Source: TMED8 sp038125725 (lineage in GTDB: Bacteria; Pseudomonadota; Alphaproteobacteria; Rhodospirillales; Casp-alpha2). Taken from it: a stretch of DNA of 31,995 nt. The notes below the pieces were generated by a model that saw only the letters and a list, made by a program, of their open reading frames with translations, was not told the DNA's origin and did no database searches. Shown one piece after another: positions 25,478 through 31,995 of this stretch. The stretch covers positions 1-31,995 of the forward strand of contig JAYPEK010000045.1 of the NCBI GenBank assembly GCA_038125725.1. Reading direction: 5' to 3'. Made by a program: the position numbers and the translations under genes. The first letter of the stretch is position 1, and each line of letters opens with the position of its first letter.

Positions 25478-26938
25478 TTAGGCGTCGCCGTCCGAGGTGG
25501 CGTCGTCGTCTTTCTTCTTGGCGGCGGTTTTCTTGGCCGCCGGCTTCTTCTTCGGCGCGGCCTTCTTCGCGGGCTTCGCCTTCTTCTCTTTCTTTTCTTC
25601 TTCCTCGTTGTCCTTTTCCAAGGTCTCGATGAACTTGGCCAGCGGCACTTTCTTTTCCTTCACGTCGGCGAGCTCGAGAATGAAGTCGACGACTTTCTCC
25701 TCATATAGCGGGGCGGTGACGTTTTCCAAGGCCTGCGGGTTCTCGCGGAAGAAATTGAGGACCATTTCCTCCTGGCCCGGATAGTTGCGGGCCTCTTCCA
25801 TGATCGCGCGGTTGACGTCGTCCTGGGCGACCTGGATGTTGTTCTGGCGGCCGACCTCGGCCAGCAACAGGCCAAGCTGCACGCGGCGCTCGGCGATCTC
25901 GCGGAATTCGGCCTTCTGCTCGTCCTCGGATTTTTCGTCCGCCTCGGCGAGTTCTTCCTCGCTGGCGTTCTTTTTCTGCTCTTCGTACTGGGCCCAGATG
26001 GTGTTGAACTCGTTGTCGACCATCTTCTGGGGCAGTTCGAAATCATGGGCCTCGAACAACTGATCCAGCAACAGGCGCTTCACCCGCGAGCGCGCCAGGG
26101 AGACGTATTCGCGCCCCTGCTCTTCGCTGATTGCCTGCTTGAGCTTTTCGAGGTCTTCCATGCCGACCTTCTTGGCCAGCTCGTCATCGATGGCGGCGGG
26201 TGCGGTTTCGCGGATTTCCTTCACCGTGACGGCAAACACCGCGTCCTTGCCGGCAAGGTTCTCGGCGCCATAATCGGCCGGGAAGGTCACCTTCACTTCG
26301 ACTTCGTCGCCGGCGTTGACGCCGATCAGCTGATCCTCGAAACCGGGGATGAAGCTGCCGGAACCCAGTTCGAGGGGATAGTCGTCGGCCTTGCCGCCGG
26401 GGAATTCCTCGCCGTCGACGGAACCGACGAAATCGATGGCGATGACATCGCCGGACTTGCTCTTGCGCTTGCCCTTGATCGGCTCCGACGTCTGATGCGC
26501 CTTTGCCAGGTTGTCGAGCGCCTGCTCGACATCCTTCTCCTCGGCTTCCGGAACCAGACGCTCGAGCTTGATCTTGCCCAGATCGGTGACCGTGATTTCC
26601 GGCAGCGTCTCGACGGCGATGGTGTATTCCAGGTCCTTGCCGTCCTCGAACTGCTTGACCTCGATCTCCGGCTGCATGGCGGGGCGGATGCCCTTCTCCG
26701 TCAGCGCCTGCTGCGACGAATCGCCGATCGCCTTTTCCAGCACCTCACCCAGAACAGCCTGGCCGAAACGCTTTTTCAGGACGCCCACCGGCACCTTGCC
26801 AGGACGGAAGCCCGGCAGTTGCGCGGTGCGCTGGATTTCCTGCATTTTGTGGTCGACCTTTTCCGCGATCTCGGTGGCGGAAAGAAGGACGGTAAATTCA
26901 CGGCTCAAGCCTTCGGACTTGGTCTCGGTGATTTGCAT
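25478..26938 (-). CDS. tig: Trigger factor (ribosome-associated chaperone and prolyl isomerase)
   Basis: This chaperone binds the ribosome at the peptide exit and shields nascent chains. The start at 26938 gives MQITETKSEGLSREFTVLLS and 486 residues; an 11-codon extension to 26971 is not family-like. The ribosome-binding signature GFRPGKVP (residues 44-51) is present, followed by the FKBP-type isomerase domain (DVIAIDFVGSVDGEEF) and the helical C-terminal arms. The last 55 or so residues are an unusual lysine/alanine/proline-rich tail (KAKPAKKAAPKKKPAAKKTA) ending in a short acidic patch, like histone-H1-type tails. clpP follows directly. Confidence 0.97.
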   Translation of the reverse strand: MQITETKSEGLSREFTVLLSATEIAEKVDHKMQEIQRTAQLPGFRPGKVPVGVLKKRFGQAVLGEVLEKAIGDSSQQALTEKGIRPAMQPEIEVKQFEDGKDLEYTIAVETLPEITVTDLGKIKLERLVPEAEEKDVEQALDNLAKAHQTSEPIKGKRKSKSGDVIAIDFVGSVDGEEFPGGKADDYPLELGSGSFIPGFEDQLIGVNAGDEVEVKVTFPADYGAENLAGKDAVFAVTVKEIRETAPAAIDDELAKKVGMEDLEKLKQAISEEQGREYVSLARSRVKRLLLDQLFEAHDFELPQKMVDNEFNTIWAQYEEQKKNASEEELAEADEKSEDEQKAEFREIAERRVQLGLLLAEVGRQNNIQVAQDDVNRAIMEEARNYPGQEEMVLNFFRENPQALENVTAPLYEEKVVDFILELADVKEKKVPLAKFIETLEKDNEEEEKKEKKAKPAKKAAPKKKPAAKKTAAKKKDDDATSDGDA

Positions 26939-27054
26939 GGTTCGGTTCACCATTTTCCTGCGCCACGACACCGCAATTCGGTTACGTGGCTAGATCAAAA
27001 TTCGTTGCTTCACGGGCGGCGCCGGAAAGCGCCAGGAATGCACCGGGGGAATGA

Positions 27055-27141
27055 TGGTGCGGGCGGAGGGACTTGAACCCCCACGGCGTTTCCGCCACCA
27101 GGACCTAAACCTGACGTGTCTACCAATTCCACCACGCCCGC
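27055..27141 (-). tRNA. tRNA-Leu (TAG)
   Basis: The reverse complement is an 87-base class II tRNA: acceptor GCGGGCG pairs with CGCCCGC, the D arm is TGGTGGAATTGGTAGACA, the anticodon stem TCAGG/CCTGG encloses TTTAGGT with anticodon TAG, a long variable arm TGGCGGAAACGCCGT follows, and the T arm has GGTTCAAGTC. CCA is encoded. It lies upstream of tig on the same strand. Confidence 0.97.
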
Positions 27142-27251
27142 CCCGGCTTTACCCTCCCCGGAATGCGTCCGCATGCCCGTCTCAAGCGGGGCGCCACTCT
27201 AATGATTTCGCCCCCACTGTCAACGAAGGACCGCGTGCCTGAAAATGCCCG

Positions 27252-28670
27252 TCAGATCAGGCTTCTGATCTCCGACGAAGCGGTGATCCGCCCGCCCCCG
27301 GCATAGGCTTCATGGTTGTCGTCGATGCTGTCGAGATCGTAGAGGTAATTGATCATGATTCCGGCTGATTGCTGGAACCCTTTGTCGGACGTATCGCCCA
27401 TCCAGTTCAGCCGCTCCATCACCGCGCCATTGCTCAGGTGGAAGTGCGCTACCGGGTCGAGCGCCCGCCCGCCGGCGCGCTTTTCCTCCACCAAATAGCT
27501 CGCCGCCAGGCGCAGCAGGATCGGTTTCAAGGTCGCGGCCAACTTGGCGTCTTCGGCCCAGCCATGATCCGACAGAAGCGCCTTCAGCTTGCCCTTGGCG
27601 CCGGAACTGCCGGTGGCTTCCTTGAGCGCCTTGCGCTCCGCGGCGCTCAGCAGACCCGGTTTCCCTTCGGCAAAAACCGCATCCAGCCAATTCATGAAGC
27701 CGGGGATCGGCGACAGCGTGGCAAAGGTCTTGAGCCCATTGAACTCGCCGGAAAGCTGGGCCGCGACCCGTTTGATCAGGAAGTTGCCAAAACTGATTCC
27801 CGCCAGGCCCTTCTGAGCGTTGGAGATGGAATAGAAGATGGCGGTATCCGCGGCCTGCGGGTTCTGCACCGGCGCGTTCGCATCGAGCAGCGCCTGCACA
27901 TTGCCCGCAAGCCCGTTCACCAGGGCGACCTCGACGAAGATCAGGGGTTCGTCCGGCATCTTGGGATGGAAATAGGCGAAACAGCGGCGATCGGAATCGA
28001 GCCGATTCTTCAGGTCCTCCCAGCTTTCGATGGTGTGCACCGCCTCGTAGGCGATGAGCTTCTCCAACAACGCTGCCGACGCATTGTCCCAAGTGATACG
28101 CCTGAGTTCCAGGAAGCCGATGTCGAACCAGGAACTCAGCAGATGCTTCAAGTCCTGTTCCAACGGTTTCAGCGACGAATCCTTGCGGGTCAGCGGTAAA
28201 AGCTGCGCGCGCATATCCACCAAAAACTTAACACCGTCTGGCAAATCGTTGAATTGGCGCAAAAGTCTGAGCCTGGGAGACTCGAGTGCCGCACGCAGGC
28301 CAGCCTCGGCCTTGGAACGCTCGACCGGGTCGCCGGCCTGGTGATAGGCATCGACGGCGGCATCGACGACGGCCTGCGGTACCGCGAATTCATCGTTCAA
28401 CGTGCGCAGAAAGCGTTCCTTGCCGACCTCGTCGAGCGCAAGATAGACATGCCCCAGCGCCGCCGCGCGGGTCCGCGCCGAGACCTCACCGCCCTTGCCT
28501 TCCAGGCAGGCCGACATTTGATCCTTGAGCCGCGCCAAATCCTCGTCCGGAAGATCGGGCCGCGAGGACGCACGGTCGGCATCGTAGCCGGCACCGGCCA
28601 TGGTTCGCCAACCCTTGCGCAGGTTGCGGAGCGTACGGTCGAGGAAGCCTGCTTTCGCCTGAACGTTCAT
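27252..28670 (-). CDS. Malonyl-CoA decarboxylase
   Basis: This enzyme converts malonyl-CoA to acetyl-CoA and CO2 without biotin and is homologous to human MLYCD and rhizobial MatA. It has 472 residues. The N-terminal helical domain (residues about 60-190) includes FNDLPDGVKFLVDMRAQLLP, and the C-terminal acetyltransferase-like catalytic domain includes WDNASAALLEKLIAYEAVHT, RCFAYFHPKMPDEPLIFVEV, FYSISNAQKGLAGISFGNFL with the conserved serine, and DPVAHFHLSNGAVMERLNWM with the catalytic-type histidine. In bacteria it serves malonate use or malonyl-CoA turnover. No matB or matC neighbour is present, so a housekeeping role is more likely. The Nnr gene lies 34 bases upstream. Confidence 0.95.
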   Translation of the reverse strand: MNVQAKAGFLDRTLRNLRKGWRTMAGAGYDADRASSRPDLPDEDLARLKDQMSACLEGKGGEVSARTRAAALGHVYLALDEVGKERFLRTLNDEFAVPQAVVDAAVDAYHQAGDPVERSKAEAGLRAALESPRLRLLRQFNDLPDGVKFLVDMRAQLLPLTRKDSSLKPLEQDLKHLLSSWFDIGFLELRRITWDNASAALLEKLIAYEAVHTIESWEDLKNRLDSDRRCFAYFHPKMPDEPLIFVEVALVNGLAGNVQALLDANAPVQNPQAADTAIFYSISNAQKGLAGISFGNFLIKRVAAQLSGEFNGLKTFATLSPIPGFMNWLDAVFAEGKPGLLSAAERKALKEATGSSGAKGKLKALLSDHGWAEDAKLAATLKPILLRLAASYLVEEKRAGGRALDPVAHFHLSNGAVMERLNWMGDTSDKGFQQSAGIMINYLYDLDSIDDNHEAYAGGGRITASSEIRSLI

Positions 28671-28704
28671 GATACCCGTAAGATCGGTCGAATCGGCGCG
28701 CCGA

Positions 28705-30174
28705 TCAAGGATGATCCGCGAATTCTCCTAAAACCGCGGGAATCGCGCCGGGCAAATCCTCGGCGATCAGGCCGAGTCCCAGCATTTCCGCCGCCCGTCC
28801 ATGCAGCCATGCGGCGGCCCTGGCGGCATCATAGCCGTCCATGCCCTGAGCCATCAGCCCAACGACCATGCCGGCCAGCACATCGCCGCTGCCGGCGGTC
28901 GCCAGGAACGGCGTTCCGGTATCGTTGATCGTGGCGCGCCCGTCGGGATGGGCGATGACCGTATCCGCGCCCTTGAGCAGAACCACCGCGCCACTGGTTT
29001 CGGCAGCGGCACGGGCGCGAGCGATCTTGCCGGTTTCGCCGATTTCACCGAACAGACGGGCGAACTCGCCTTCATGCGGGGTCAGGACCGTATCTGATCC
29101 GATGGCGCCGAAAAGCGCATCGGGCATATCCGTGAACGACGTTATGGCATCGGCATCCAGGACCGTGCGTTTGTTGCGAGACAACGCCGCCAAAACCTTG
29201 TCGCGCGTTTCCTGGCCGGTGCCGGCACCGGGGCCGATCAAGACGGCGTTCTTGCGCGGATCGTCGATCAGCGTGGCAAAGGCGTCGGCGCCTTCCGTTA
29301 CGGCGACGATATTGCCGGCATCCCCGGCGGCATAGATGGCGAAGGCATCCGGCGGCGATGCAATGGTCGCCAGACCCGCGCCCATCCGCCGGGCCGCCGT
29401 CGCCGCCAGTCGCCCCGCGCCGGTCATGGTTGCGCCGCCGGCGATGACGGCGTGCCCTCGCGCATACTTGTGACCGTCGGCCGCCGGCCAGGGAAAGCGC
29501 CCGCCCCAGATCTCCGGTCCGTTGCGCTGCGTTTGCGGGCGGATTTCCTCCAATACCGCATCGGGGATGCCGATATCGGCAACCACCAGCTCGCCAAGTC
29601 GCGCCCGTCCCGGCATCAGCAAATGGCCCGGCTTCGGCCGGAAGAAGGTGACCGTCAGGTCCACGTGCGGTGCCGTCCCCATGATGACGCCGCTATCACC
29701 ATGCACGCCACTCGGCATATCGACCGCCACGCACGGGAGCCAACGCGCGTTGACCGCCTCGATCACCTCCGCCGCCACGCCATCCAGGTCACGCGCCAGC
29801 CCGGCGCCGAAAAGCGCGTCGACGACCAGGTCGGCCCCATCGAGCGCCGCCGGGGTCATCGGCTCGACATCGCCGGTCCAGCGCGCGGCGTTGACGGCGG
29901 CGTCGCCCTTCAGTTTGGCGGCCTCCCCCAGCAACGCCAGACGCACCTGCCAGCCACGCCCGGCCAGTAACCGGGCAACCACGAACCCGTCGCCGCCGTT
30001 GTTGCCGGGGCCGCAGAGAACGGTGACGGCGGAAGGTTCGTATCGCGCGCAGATGGCATCGGCGATCGCCCAGCCGGCGTTCTCCATCAGCTCCAACCCC
30101 GGTATGCCGGCGGCCATGGCGGTGGCGTCGGCCGCGTACATCTCGTCGACACTGAGGATGGCGTTGGGGAGCAT
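28705..30174 (-). CDS. nnr: Bifunctional NAD(P)HX epimerase/dehydratase
   Basis: This metabolite-repair enzyme restores damaged NADHX and NADPHX. It has 489 residues and two fused domains. The N-terminal epimerase (YjeF-N) contains VTVLCGPGNNGGDGFVVARL (residues about 51-70) and the catalytic-type aspartate in ALFGAGLARDLDG. The C-terminal ADP-dependent dehydratase (carbohydrate-kinase fold) contains GHAVIAGGATMTGAGRLAAT, VLIGPGAGTG and the TAGSGDVLAGMVVG nucleotide site with its catalytic-type aspartate. Length and order match the bacterial fusion. It lies between malonyl-CoA decarboxylase (34 bases downstream) and the MFS gene (93 bases upstream), and could share a transcript with the former. 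Confidence 0.96.
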   Translation of the reverse strand: MLPNAILSVDEMYAADATAMAAGIPGLELMENAGWAIADAICARYEPSAVTVLCGPGNNGGDGFVVARLLAGRGWQVRLALLGEAAKLKGDAAVNAARWTGDVEPMTPAALDGADLVVDALFGAGLARDLDGVAAEVIEAVNARWLPCVAVDMPSGVHGDSGVIMGTAPHVDLTVTFFRPKPGHLLMPGRARLGELVVADIGIPDAVLEEIRPQTQRNGPEIWGGRFPWPAADGHKYARGHAVIAGGATMTGAGRLAATAARRMGAGLATIASPPDAFAIYAAGDAGNIVAVTEGADAFATLIDDPRKNAVLIGPGAGTGQETRDKVLAALSRNKRTVLDADAITSFTDMPDALFGAIGSDTVLTPHEGEFARLFGEIGETGKIARARAAAETSGAVVLLKGADTVIAHPDGRATINDTGTPFLATAGSGDVLAGMVVGLMAQGMDGYDAARAAAWLHGRAAEMLGLGLIAEDLPGAIPAVLGEFADHP

Positions 30175-30267
30175 GAAATTCAGCCGTTTCCGAGGTGGTT
30201 TCGAAACCCTGCGGAAAGCATAGAACGTCGCGTGTTACGCGGAAATGATCTTTCGCAAACGCCTGCG

Positions 30268-31509
30268 TTAAGCGCGGGCGAGCACTGCCTTGGGCGCTTC
30301 GCGCACCGGCAAGTGCACGATGGCCGAGATCGCGCCGGCACCGACTCCCACCCACCAGACTACGTCGTAGGATCCGTAGCGGTCGTACATATAGCCGCCG
30401 AGCCAGACGCCCAGGAACGAGCCCAACTGGTGCGAGAAGAAGACGATGCCGTAGAGCGTGCCCATGTAGCGGAGCCCGTAAATATGTGCGACCAAGCCGG
30501 ATGTCAGCGGCACCGTCGCCAGCCACAGCCCACCCATGACCAGCGAGAACACCACCACCGTGGTCGGCGTCATCGGCACCAGGATGAAGGCGGCGGCGGC
30601 AATGGTGCGGCCGGTGTAGATCAGCGATAGCAGGTATTTCTTCGACCATGTGCGGCCGAGCGCGCCGGCGGTGATGGTGCCGGCGATATTGGCAAGCCCG
30701 ATCAGCGCCAGCGAAAAGGCGCCCAGCGCCGAGGTCGAGTTGACGCCGAGCGAACGGATCAGGCTGCCGGGCGGAATGGCCGAGCAAACCTCGGTGATGA
30801 ATGCCGGAAAGTGCGCGGTGACGAACGACAGTTGGAAACCGCAGGAGAAGAAGCCGATGAAGATCATCGCGAAAGTCGGGTCCTTGAGGGCGCCGACGAC
30901 GGCCTCGCCCAATGAAACCGTATGTGCCTCGTGGTGGGCTTGCGGCGGCGACTTCAGGAACGGCAGCGCGAACAACGTCAACAGGATGACGGCCGAAAAC
31001 ACCACGAACACCGACGACCAGGGCATCACCCTGAGCAGCGCATCGGCGAAGGGCGGCCCGACGATCTGCCCCGCCGACCCGGCCGCAGTGACGATGCCCA
31101 AGGCGAGTGAGCGGTGCTCGTCCGAGGTGGCGCGGCCGACCACGGCGAGGATGACGCCGAAACCGGTGCCGGCGATACCGAAGCCGACCAGGATTTCCAG
31201 GAACTGATGCGCTTCCGGCGTGACCGAGACGCTGGAGAGCACGAGACCCAGCGAATAGACGACGGCGCCCAGCGCGATCGCCTTCCTGTCGCCGAACTTC
31301 TCCGCGAAAGCGGAGAACAGCGGCTGGCCGATGCCCCAGGCCAGGTTCTGGATGGCGATGGCCATGGAGAATTCCGATCGCAGCCAGCCGAATTCCTCGG
31401 CGATGGGGATCTGGAACAGACCGAAACTGGCGCGGAGCGCGAAGCTTGTGAGCAGCACCAGGCATCCGGCAATCAGGATCGGCGAAAACAAGCGTGCGGA
31501 AGCGGTCAT
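30268..31509 (-). CDS. MFS transporter (12 membrane segments), substrate unknown
   Basis: This is a 413-residue inner-membrane transporter of the major facilitator superfamily. It has about 12 hydrophobic segments in two halves with a central hydrophilic loop (residues about 195-215, PPQAHHEAHTVSLGE). The first half has the loop 2-3 pattern EKFGDRKAIALGAVVYSLGL, a variant of the MFS G-x-x-x-D-R motif, and the second half shows the corresponding GALGRTWSKKYLL loop. The N-terminus (FGLFQIPIAEEFGWLRSEFS) resembles the oxalate/formate-type and monocarboxylate-type subfamily, but no substrate can be assigned. It diverges from imuA with a 163-base shared intergenic region. Confidence 0.9.
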   Translation of the reverse strand: MTASARLFSPILIAGCLVLLTSFALRASFGLFQIPIAEEFGWLRSEFSMAIAIQNLAWGIGQPLFSAFAEKFGDRKAIALGAVVYSLGLVLSSVSVTPEAHQFLEILVGFGIAGTGFGVILAVVGRATSDEHRSLALGIVTAAGSAGQIVGPPFADALLRVMPWSSVFVVFSAVILLTLFALPFLKSPPQAHHEAHTVSLGEAVVGALKDPTFAMIFIGFFSCGFQLSFVTAHFPAFITEVCSAIPPGSLIRSLGVNSTSALGAFSLALIGLANIAGTITAGALGRTWSKKYLLSLIYTGRTIAAAAFILVPMTPTTVVVFSLVMGGLWLATVPLTSGLVAHIYGLRYMGTLYGIVFFSHQLGSFLGVWLGGYMYDRYGSYDVVWWVGVGAGAISAIVHLPVREAPKAVLARA

Positions 31510-31642
31510 TAGGTTCGTCCGGGTTCGGATGCGGCGTAGCGGGATCAGGTACGACAGATAGGGTCGGTCTTGCCCCCATGTAAAGCCTTAGATTGTCTTA
31601 CAATGTCCCCTTGCAGCTTGACCGGATGCCTGTTCCGAATTA

Positions 31643-31657
31643 GAACATAATAGGAAC
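31643..31657 (+). promoter_or_regulatory. LexA box (SOS operator) of imuA
   Basis: GAAC-ATAATAG-GAAC is a perfect match to the alphaproteobacterial LexA site GAAC-N7-GAAC. It lies 16 bases before the imuA ATG. A further GTTC at 31632 is also separated by 7 bases from the first GAAC but in inverted orientation. The position, overlapping the expected promoter or transcript start, would repress imuA until DNA damage. The divergent MFS gene begins 134 bases away and might be affected. Confidence 0.85.
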
Positions 31658-31672
31658 ATTTAAGGTGAACCA

Positions 31673-31995
31673 ATGCCTTCAGCCCCCTCGAAAACGGCTC
31701 TGCTGGACGATCTCCGGCGACGGATCGCGCACCTCGAGCACCCATGCCTGGGCCGGGATGCACCGCCGCCATCGCTGGCTTTCGGTGTCCCGGAGATCGA
31801 CGGCCACCTGCCCTGGGGCGGGCTGGCGCCGGCGGCCCTGCATGAGGTCGTTCCGGCGGCGCCCGGCAACGTCACGCCGGCCCTGGGGTTCGCGGCGGCG
31901 CTTCTGGGCCGGGCCGCGCGCATCGCGCCGGTGCTCTGGTGCCGAAGCCGCCGCGATCTCTATGCGCCGGGCCTGAAATCCCTGGGGCTCGACGC
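31673..31995 (+). CDS. imuA: ImuA, translesion-synthesis accessory protein (C-terminus off the right edge)
   Basis: About 107 residues are present, MPSAPSKTALLDDLRRRIAH onward, and the frame stays open to the window end. FGVPEIDGHLPWGGLAPAAL followed by HEVVPA matches the start of the RecA-like ImuA domain, and VLWCRSRRDLYAPGLKSLGL is the next conserved segment. The AAGGTG ribosome binding site lies 5 bases before the ATG. ImuA works with ImuB and DnaE2 in damage-induced mutagenesis; imuB and dnaE2 are expected just beyond the edge. The LexA box upstream supports the call. Full-length ImuA has about 240-270 residues. Confidence 0.9.
   Translation, partial: MPSAPSKTALLDDLRRRIAHLEHPCLGRDAPPPSLAFGVPEIDGHLPWGGLAPAALHEVVPAAPGNVTPALGFAAALLGRAARIAPVLWCRSRRDLYAPGLKSLGLD

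Noticed and set aside
29789..31579. A 596-residue minus-strand frame across nnr and the MFS gene
   Set aside because: It spans two well-identified genes in another frame, is arginine/glycine/alanine-rich and has no recognisable domain.

Overview
The window looks like a high-GC alphaproteobacterial chromosome, probably of the Rhodospirillales type. The evidence is a compact nuo operon for a 14-subunit-type complex I without the extra NuoG iron-sulfur motif, a lon-clpX-clpP-tig chaperone/protease block with hup beside it, and an alphaproteobacterial-type LexA box (GAAC-N7-GAAC) in front of imuA. The genus assignment is inference from gene style, not from a marker gene.

Layout. Positions 1-12313 (minus strand) hold nuoA to nuoM in the canonical order, with nuoM cut by the left edge. 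Most genes overlap or lie within a few bases of each other, and no accessory ORF is inserted. Upstream lies tRNA-Asp(GTC), then an XRE-cupin regulator whose start codon sits inside a perfect 18-bp palindrome, and a small divergent gene of the alphaproteobacterial 'GHNGGPPL' type.

Positions 13557-19948 are a decayed integrated element. Its right end is an intact tRNA-Val(TAC). Its left end is a 46-bp displaced copy of the 3' half of that tRNA, in the same orientation, which is the geometry left by site-specific integration into a tRNA gene. Next to the left end is the 5' stump of what looks like a tyrosine integrase gene with a good ribosome binding site. This stump runs head-on into a phosphatase gene that also appears to have lost its 3' end. 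The element carries a terminase small subunit, a terminase large subunit broken by one in-frame TGA, five small unrecognised genes, a terminator, and then cargo: a glutathione S-transferase, a secreted SNase-like nuclease, a DUF805-like membrane protein with a degenerate zinc ribbon, and a small two-CxxC protein. I see no portal, capsid or tail gene. It may be a prophage remnant or a decayed satellite.

Positions 20082-26938 (minus strand) hold tig, clpP, clpX, lon and hup in transcription order: a ribosome-associated chaperone, the ClpXP protease, Lon and the HU nucleoid protein. A sequence matching a heat-shock (sigma-32) promoter lies in front of lon. tRNA-Leu(TAG) precedes tig.

Positions 27252-31509 (minus strand) hold malonyl-CoA decarboxylase, a bifunctional NAD(P)HX repair enzyme (Nnr) and an MFS transporter. 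At the right edge, imuA starts on the plus strand behind the LexA box; it is the likely first gene of an imuA-imuB-dnaE2 mutasome cassette that continues beyond the window.

The most unusual part is the tRNA-Val element: its two tRNA ends differ by a compensated T-stem base pair, the integrase and phosphatase are both truncated at one apparent junction, and a terminase sits beside unfamiliar small genes.
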